10,221 nt of DNA, taken from NCBI GenBank assembly GCA_019693395.1, contig JAAMXP010001829.1, forward strand, positions 1 to 10,221. Direction: 5' to 3'. Under the pieces are notes generated by a model. That model saw only the letters and a list, made by a program, of their open reading frames with translations, was not told the DNA's origin and did not search any database. This document shows, piece by piece, positions 1-10,221 of the stretch; the first letter of the stretch is position 1, and the number at the start of each line of letters is the position of its first letter. The translations under genes and the position numbers were made by a program. The stretch comes from Ettlia oleoabundans (taxonomy: Eukaryota; Chlorophyta; Chlorophyceae; Chlamydomonadales).

Positions 1-1965
1 CGGGCGGTGCACAAATGGCATAAAAGGCTATTATGCGTTCTATGGAAAATATGTCTGCAACGGGTGCCATAGGGGCACCGCAAATGGCATAAGAGGCTGC
101 GGGTGAAATGCAAATGCTCGTTTTGCAACAGGGGTACACACACAGGCATAACTTTTTATGTGCTGCACATCTGCTTCAGCCAGGAGTGTCAGGCAATAGA
201 TGCACAGATGAAGTGGAAACTGTCGGGCCAGGGTTCGCGGAATGAGCGGCCAACTTAGGACGGCAGAAGAGGGGCCCAATCGTAAGCACGCTATTCTGCT
301 GCTGGCATGTGCCCATCAGCCAAGTTCTTTCTGCATGTGCTAAACTATGTGTACTCACCTTGCTAGGCGCCTGTCCAGCAAACTTTATGTTAAAACTGGT
401 AGCCGGCTGGTGCGCGTAGGCTGCGGGGGGGAGCAGCTGCAGAGCTCCCGCCGCCACAGGCGGCAGCGCCGGCACTTCCGCTGGGCTGCGCACCTGGTAA
501 CGGCGCTGCGGTGGAAACAGAGGAAGCAGGTGGAGAAAGCGAGAGTGTGAGCAGCAGAACGGCAGAGGGCAGGGAACAGCTGTGAAGATTTTGCTGCCCC
601 AACCCGAAACCTGGAGAGTTGCAAGGTACCAAGCTTGGCAGAGAGACTAAGCCAACTGAGAGCCATGCAGGAGCCCCACATCGATGCGGGCTGGCTGTCT
701 ACATGTAGCGCTGCAAAAATGAGCACCACCGTAGATGACCCATTCATGATTCCCCCCATCAAAACACCCCTCTGCTGTTTTGCGCACAGCAGGCTGGACT
801 CTTCATATGCTGGGCTGAACATATGACCCCCTGCTGGTGGGGAAGTGTTGAGCCAACACTGGGGCTGCCTCAAGGGCCCAGGGTTGCATTGTCTGACACT
901 CGCCTCAAACCAGGTAACATAAGGTCCAGCGTAATCCACCGTGCGGCGTGCGACCGTCTTCTGCAAAGTCTTCTCCCCCTCCTGCTGAAGCTCCGCCCCT
1001 GCTGGACGCAGCGCCAGCTGCCGCGTGTAGTAGCTGCAAGCGGATGCACACCACAGTATCGGCGAGTGGGCAGCAGGGAGGCAACTTCTGGTAGGTATTT
1101 GCAGCAGCGGGGCAGCATGATTGCATACTTTGCACAAAGGGGATGGCGGCTATGTGCTACCAGCGACATATTGAGCGGCGACAGCAGGTGAGCAGCAACA
1201 AGTACAAGACGCTGCTGTTGCCGTGCGCAGGCGGGGAACGTTGCACAATGTGTGCAGCAGGCCCCTTCTCACCAACCCGCTCAAACTTCCGGGCAAACTG
1301 CATATTTTGCAGTTCCACACTAGATCACCTGGTGTAGAGCGCCATGGCACGGCTGACACAGGCGGCACACTAGCGAGCTGGCGGCCAATGGCGGCAGCCG
1401 CAGGGCGGTGATGGATGCGCCTGGCCGTTGGGCCGAGAGGCCCGTCAGCCGTGATCGGTGCCCGTCCGTGTGCAAATTATCCCTTCCTCCTCAACTCTTC
1501 TTGTACACAAGAACTGAGCAAAAGTATGCGACCGAGGCGACAGGCCACCTTCCTGCCTCTGCCCGCGACTTTATACGGGTGAACCTGAGACCATTGGGGC
1601 CCAGCTGCCGATCCCAGCAATTCGACGTATTTTCCAGCCGTGCTGCGTGCTACGACGGCATGCCCTCATAGGGCGGCGTTCTGTTGTGATACAGATAGTC
1701 CTCAAAGCGATCCCATCGCGCAGTCGACTATTTGCCCCGCCTTCTTGGCAGGCAGCCAAATTATTTCTGTCAGACCAGACTCACGCGGCGGGGCACCAGT
1801 TGCAGCCAGCCGCCGTCCACGGCTTTCCATTCTCAGAATGCCTGAGGCCTCGTGTGATCTGTAGAACGCGATGAAGGTGGTTGATGCGGCTGCCTCTGAC
1901 CGACCCTTTTGCGTGCGCCGGAGCCCCTCTGAGCTCGACTCACTCAGCCCCTCCTCACACGCACT
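1..1965. other. Gene-free stretch upstream of the aspartate oxidase gene
   Basis: I can support no gene in this stretch. Several frames stay open for 60 to 250 codons on both strands, the longest being 385-1137 on the - strand. Their translations are rich in Cys, Ser, Arg and Trp, carry no motif I recognise, and overlap one another in several frames, as expected by chance in GC-rich DNA. No TATA box, tRNA fold or transposon end is convincing. The stretch may be intergenic, or may include intron or UTR sequence of a gene to the left. The distal promoter of the downstream gene could lie at its right end, but nothing specific marks it. Confidence 0.5.
13..98 (+). repeat. Imperfect direct repeat, two copies 69 bp apart
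   Basis: AAATGGCATAAAAGGCT at 13-29 recurs as AAATGGCATAAGAGGCT at 82-98, with 16 of 17 bases identical. A small inverted repeat, GGTGCC (63-68) and GGCACC (74-79), lies just before the second copy. With the window edge only 12 bases away, this could be the end of a longer tandem array or dispersed repeat. Two copies are all that is visible. Confidence 0.55.
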
Positions 1966-2303
1966 ATGCAGGGCAAGACGTGCAAGAGGGCTAAGACTGC
2001 TTGGGTGAGTGTTGCACTGCGTGTTGCACCGCAACCCCTTTGGTGATCCAACGCAGGTCCTGCCGCCTCCGCACACGCTGCCTGCACCACCAAACTGCAG
2101 CTGCCACATAGGACGCAGCACAGTAGTGCATTCTACATCACACATTCTTTCTATACTCAAAACGATCACATGTTGCCCAGCGCATGCTGCGGCTTGCTGC
2201 TTTTGTGAAGCCTGGTGCAAAATAAGTTGGCGCAGCCATGCCATTCACGCTCTTCTGCAGCCATGCCATTCATGCGCTTCTGCCGCACCTCGTCGCCTTG
2301 CAG
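1966..2303 (+). other. Possible leader exon end and 5' UTR intron (2005-2303), with an upstream ATG
   Basis: An ATG at 1966 opens 13 codons that run up to a canonical donor, GTGAGT, at 2005. A pyrimidine-rich acceptor ending TTGCAG lies at 2298-2303. Removing 2005-2303 would join a leader exon to the sequence that runs into the oxidase start at 2485. The joined upstream frame would stay open for about 120 codons and end at 2627, overlapping the oxidase start in another frame. This is inference from splice-site shape alone. The alternative is that transcription starts to the right of 1968 and neither the ATG nor the intron is real. Confidence 0.35.
2232..2281 (+). repeat. 25-bp tandem duplication upstream of the oxidase gene
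   Basis: Two adjacent 25-base units, 2232-2256 and 2257-2281, both begin GCAGCCATGCCATTCA and differ at two positions (C/T and T/G). The duplication sits about 200 bp upstream of the predicted start codon, in the putative leader or proximal promoter and close to the candidate acceptor at 2303. It may be a simple slippage duplication. A role as a repeated regulatory site is possible but unsupported. Confidence 0.8.
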
Positions 2304-2484
2304 GTTTGGAACAAGAAGTACGGTTGCCAGCTTAACACGCACTCAGCAGCAAGGCGCCTTTTGGACTCTTTTGAACCGGCAGTCTCCGCCGATCCCCTAG
2401 CACTTTTGTCGCCGTCGCCACCGCGCTTCCCCCTTTTGCGTCGCCGCGGGAAGCAGCCTCAGCCTTACACACTTTTGAACAGCA

Positions 2485-7739
<5,255 letters not shown>

Positions 7740-8034
7740 TTGTAGTAGAGGTTGTGTGTGCTTTCATGCATAGTCACATGCGACGTGCCCTTATGCCGGT
7801 TCGATCGGGAATTTCCTGCGGGGAAGTGCAACCATATCTCCATCAAGCATGACTCAAGCGATAGTCGTAGTCGTAATGCAGTTGCATCAACAAGCTGCAC
7901 TGCTGATGGTACCAGTTGTCATGCACGCATGTTTTTGTTGGTACTATGCTTTGTTTGTTTAGCTAGCTGGCTGCCAATGTGGCAGCTCCGCTTAGCCCCT
8001 TGCCTCCGTTGATTATTGTTCACCTTGCCGTGTT

Positions 8035-8053
8035 TGTAAATGCACACGTGTAA
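8035..8053 (+). terminator. Poly(A) signals TGTAA of the oxidase gene
   Basis: TGTAA occurs at 8035-8039 and again at 8049-8053, about 300 bases after the stop codon at 7737-7739. TGTAA is the usual chlorophyte poly(A) signal, and no earlier copy lies between the stop and 8035. Cleavage would be expected 10 to 20 bases further on, giving a 3' UTR of about 310-330 nt. Confidence 0.7.
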
Positions 8054-8277
8054 ATCGTTGGCGTTTGCAACCGTAAGGGCTGTGCAGGTTTAGGGCCTAC
8101 CAACGGTGCTCCGCCAGTTGCCACCTACCACATGCGACCATGCCCCTGCGGCAGGCTGGTATGATGTGGCAGCATACATTTGACTGTTTTGGCTGCACAC
8201 AAGTGCAGAAAAATGCGCAAAAAGCGCAGAAAAGTGCCGGTGCAGATGAACATGGGCTGCCAGCCGCCATGCCTTCA

Positions 8278-8421
8278 AGGTGGGAATCTGCCGCTTGTCA
8301 CCGACACGTTCTCACAGGTGGAACTGTGCTGCTAGCCCCCACTTCACAGGTGGGAATCCGGTCACCAGATTCCCACCTGGGCCCAACAGCCAGCCTGCTC
8401 AAGTTCACGAGTGAGAATCTG
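8278..8421 (+). repeat. Diverged repeat cluster around GGTGGGAATC
   Basis: AGGTGGGAATC at 8278-8288 recurs at 8348-8358, inverted at 8368-8378, and degenerately as GAGTGAGAATCTG near 8409. A half copy, CACAGGTGGAA, lies near 8313. Spacings of about 70 and 61 bases suggest a decayed tandem unit, with GTCACC or CTCACCG-like words between copies. The cluster lies in the intergenic region between two convergent genes. Confidence 0.65.
8347..8379. repeat. 33-bp palindrome (12-bp perfect arms, 9-base spacer)
   Basis: CAGGTGGGAATC at 8347-8358 is the exact reverse complement of GATTCCCACCTG at 8368-8379. The spacer CGGTCACCA itself contains GGT and ACC, so the whole element is nearly symmetrical. 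It could form a stable hairpin or cruciform, or be a dimeric protein-binding site. It lies beyond the poly(A) signals of both flanking genes, so it is unlikely to be in either mature mRNA. Confidence 0.9.
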
Positions 8422-8573
8422 CTGTCTCACCGTCAGAAACCCACAGGATGGGCTGCGTAGCCGCAGCTTCAATTCTGCTGACAAATATGAAAAAGCATAG
8501 CGATATGATTTCGCTGCCTCTCACACGCAATTGCGACTTGAAGAGGCAGCACTGCCAGGTGTGTGGCAGTTGA

Positions 8574-8578
8574 TTACA
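8574..8578 (-). terminator. Poly(A) signal (TGTAA on - strand) of the rightward-lying gene
   Basis: TTACA on the + strand reads TGTAA on the - strand. It is the first such word met when reading leftward from the candidate stop at 9360-9362, implying a 3' UTR of roughly 800 nt. That is long but normal for volvocine algae. A CCCCTCC/GGAGGGG hairpin with a 7-base loop (8590-8610) lies just before it in the same UTR. The call depends on the - strand gene being real. Confidence 0.5.
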
Positions 8579-9359
8579 GCTGTTGGTAGCCCCTCCAAAT
8601 TGGGGAGGGGGGTGACAAGTGGATGTGCACAGCCAAAATGCAGAGTAAAAGCAGCATCGCAACCACTCGCACGAAACTGGGGCAAGGCAAGTGCTTCACA
8701 ATCAAAGCAAGGAAGAAGGAGAGAGCGACGATCTGGCTGTCAGCGATCAGTGCAGCTTCCAAGTGGGATGGCAGGCAACGTATTTGCACGATGGATGGGA
8801 CTGTGTAGCATGACAGTGGAAGCAGTTTGAATGGGCTCACAGTTGGGGGAGGGGCAGGCGCAACAGCGGGCAGATGCCGCCACCCTGGCCGGCCGAATGC
8901 ATGCTTATGTGCATAGGCACTAGGGTAGGGGCCGAATCCTGACTTGCACAGGGGGGGGTTCTCCAAGAGGGGATAAAAAGAAGAGAGGGGGACGATTGGG
9001 GGCAGCTAAATGGTAGGGTCATATGTTGCGGACCGCAAGCAAACACACAAGAGTACACACCGCCAATCCCTTTGTGGGATGGAGGAGGGGAAGAGTGCGC
9101 GGACAGTGGCGGGGGGGAACCACCGGATTGCTTTTATCTTCATCATACAAGCACAGGCACAGACAGGGATGGGCGCTGAGACAGACGATGAGGGTGATCA
9201 AAGGTTGAGGGACAACGCCAGACCAAGAGACCAAACGGACACAATACAGAACAGCATTACGTGGGGTGGGATGCGCTCCACACATGGTATGCACACGGCT
9301 GCAGGCTGCCCCCACTGGTACTGCCAGCTCAGTGCTGCGGCCAGCTCAGCGCAGCCGGC
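8579..9359 (-). other. Probable 3' UTR of the - strand gene
   Basis: About 780 bases between the candidate stop codon (9360-9362) and the TGTAA signal at 8574. No reading frame here on either strand looks coding; frames up to 130 codons are open but have no recognisable motif and overlap in several phases. The + strand is purine-rich in places (for example 8960-9000). I see no other features apart from the small hairpin at 8590-8610. Confidence 0.4.
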
Positions 9360-10069
9360 TCAGAAGGCGTAGTAGGGGCCGATGTCCTTCACGCCCAGGC
9401 CTGGGATGCCCGCCGGCTTGCTGTCAGCCTGCAGCCAGGGGGGTGGGGTGGGGGTGGGGTGGGGATGGGGGTGAAATTCAGAGGTGAAAACACGTGTGAG
9501 GACACCCCTGAAACAGCATGAGCAGCAACTGAAACGGATGTGATCGGCCTGCTGCTGGTATGACGCTGGTCCCGCCCCAATCTGTGCGCCAGTGCTGTAC
9601 CATCCCAACCGCACCTAGCCCATCCTTCCCCCTCTTACTCAAGCACTCAGCCTCTCACTCTCACCCACTTAGCCAGAAATCCACACCCTCCCCCCGCACT
9701 ACCACACAACTCCACGGCCACTATCCCATACATGCCCCATTCACGTCCTTGGGCAGCGTCGCAACGCTTTTTTTTATTTTTCTTTGTAAATATTTTGATT
9801 TATTTTGAAACCCTAAACCCTAAACATTAAACATGCATGCATGTGCGTGTTTTACATCCTCCTAACTGCAACGGAACTTGCGACACAGATGGCTTGCACA
9901 TGCACACCAGTCCACCTACATACGCGCTTGCACTCCACGCCAGACACCCCACACCACCGCCCACCCACACCACCGCCCACCCACACCACCCCCCACCCAC
10001 ACCAGCCACCTGCGGGTCGCAGAATTCTGCCGGCGCGTAAACCACCACAGTGCGTGATGGGGCATACAC
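9360..10069 (-). CDS. Unidentified gene, last two exons only (partial)
   Basis: Two small exons fit together on the - strand. The inner one, 10069-10010, follows a good acceptor (GTTGTTGCCGCCGCAG) and precedes a donor CAG|GTGGCT. It encodes VYAPSRTVVVYAPAEFCDPQ in phase 0. The terminal one, 9428-9360, follows the acceptor TGGCTGCAG behind a long C-rich tract and encodes ADSKPAGIPGLGVKDIGPYYAF, then TGA. Intron 10009-9429 is 581 nt. Upstream exons lie beyond the right edge. The predicted 42-residue C-terminal end has a balanced, protein-like composition unlike the surrounding low-complexity frames. I do not recognise the family and give no function. Another exon inside the intron cannot be excluded; a weak open stretch lies near 9540-9600. 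The gene is convergent with the oxidase gene. Confidence 0.45.
9438..9471 (+). repeat. G-run tract with quadruplex potential
   Basis: Six runs of four to six G are separated by single T or AT. The + strand could form a G-quadruplex. On the - strand the same tract is C-rich and lies directly before the acceptor of the terminal exon of the partial gene, where it would serve as a pyrimidine tract. It may be no more than that. Confidence 0.75.
9767..9825. repeat. AT-rich island ending in an interstitial telomere repeat
   Basis: A strongly AT-rich block (about 9767-9810, including a run of eight T) stands out from its GC-rich surroundings. It runs into AAACCCTAAACCCTAAAC at 9808-9825, two units of the plant-type telomere repeat, followed by a degenerate CATTAAAC. 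On the - strand the order is TTTAGGG units followed by A-rich sequence. The block lies in the predicted 581-nt intron of the - strand gene. It could be a telomere-repair scar, a small insertion or chance. Confidence 0.65.
9949..10010 (+). repeat. 16-bp minisatellite, nearly four units
   Basis: CCACACCACCGCCCAC at 9949-9964 is repeated exactly at 9965-9980 and with one change (G to C) at 9981-9996. A partial unit, CCACACCAGCCACC, follows at 9997-10010. The array abuts the donor of the 10010-10069 exon, so on the - strand the intron begins with G-rich GGTGTGG units. Length polymorphism is likely. Confidence 0.85.
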
Positions 10070-10221
10070 CTGCGGCGGCAACAACAGTGTGGGTGCAGAA
10101 GTGGATGGCCCCTGGAGGCGGCATGCATGGTAGCAGCGTGGTAGCATGGAGTGCACGGCACACACATGTAAACAGGAAGGATTGGGATGCAGGCAGTTGA
10201 TAGTGGTGATGAGCATAGGCC

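Noticed and set aside
385..1137. 250-codon open frame on the - strand
   Set aside because: Its composition (many Cys, Ser, Arg, Trp) shows no domain or motif, and other frames on both strands are open over the same stretch. This fits a chance ORF in GC-rich DNA. Codon-usage or transcript data could overturn this.
1702..2244. 180-codon open frame on the - strand
   Set aside because: There is no recognisable motif, and it overlaps the putative leader of the oxidase gene. It is treated as a chance ORF.
8531..8966. Open frames of 99 codons (+) and 130 codons (-) downstream of the oxidase
   Set aside because: They have no motifs and overlap each other and the inferred 3' UTR of the - strand gene.
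9540..9600. Possible extra - strand exon (reading STGAQIGAGPASYQQQADHIRF)
   Set aside because: The peptide looks plausible, but I found no convincing donor to pair with the acceptor-like GGTACAG, so it was not added to the gene model.

Overview
The window reads as nuclear DNA of a green alga, probably a chlorophycean of the Chlamydomonas/Volvox kind. One clearly recognisable gene is cut by ten spliceosomal-type introns. Its product begins with a long Ala/Ser/Arg-rich plastid-type leader. Both candidate gene ends carry TGTAA, the usual chlorophyte poly(A) signal, instead of AATAAA. Plant/algal telomere words (TTTAGGG, TTTTAGGG) occur inside introns. The species cannot be fixed from the sequence.

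Layout. Positions 1-1965 hold no gene I can support, only a short direct repeat near the left edge. Positions 1966-2484 look like the promoter/5' leader of the main gene, with a possible leader intron (2005-2303), a possible upstream ORF and a 25-bp tandem duplication. Positions 2485-7739 (+ strand) hold a complete 11-exon gene for L-aspartate oxidase (NadB/AO), predicted at 760 residues. I assembled it by joining exons at splice sites that keep the frame and the family alignment continuous. TGTAA signals follow at 8035 and 8049. Positions about 8054-8573 are a short convergent intergenic region with a striking 33-bp palindrome and related repeats. From about 8574 to the right edge lies the 3' end of a second gene on the - strand: poly(A) signal at 8574-8578, a long 3' UTR, and two small candidate terminal exons (9360-9428 and 10010-10069). 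Their intron carries a G-run tract, a two-unit telomere repeat in an AT-rich island, and a 16-bp minisatellite.

Function. Aspartate oxidase makes iminoaspartate from L-aspartate, the first step of de novo NAD synthesis in bacteria and plant plastids. Quinolinate synthase and quinolinate phosphoribosyltransferase act next and are not in this window. The - strand gene is not identified. I see no CRISPR array, transposase, tRNA or rRNA, and no clearly new multi-gene system. The items most worth checking are a probable GC-AG intron, the long non-conserved ends of the oxidase, the palindromic repeat cluster, the telomere-like words in introns, and the unidentified - strand gene.
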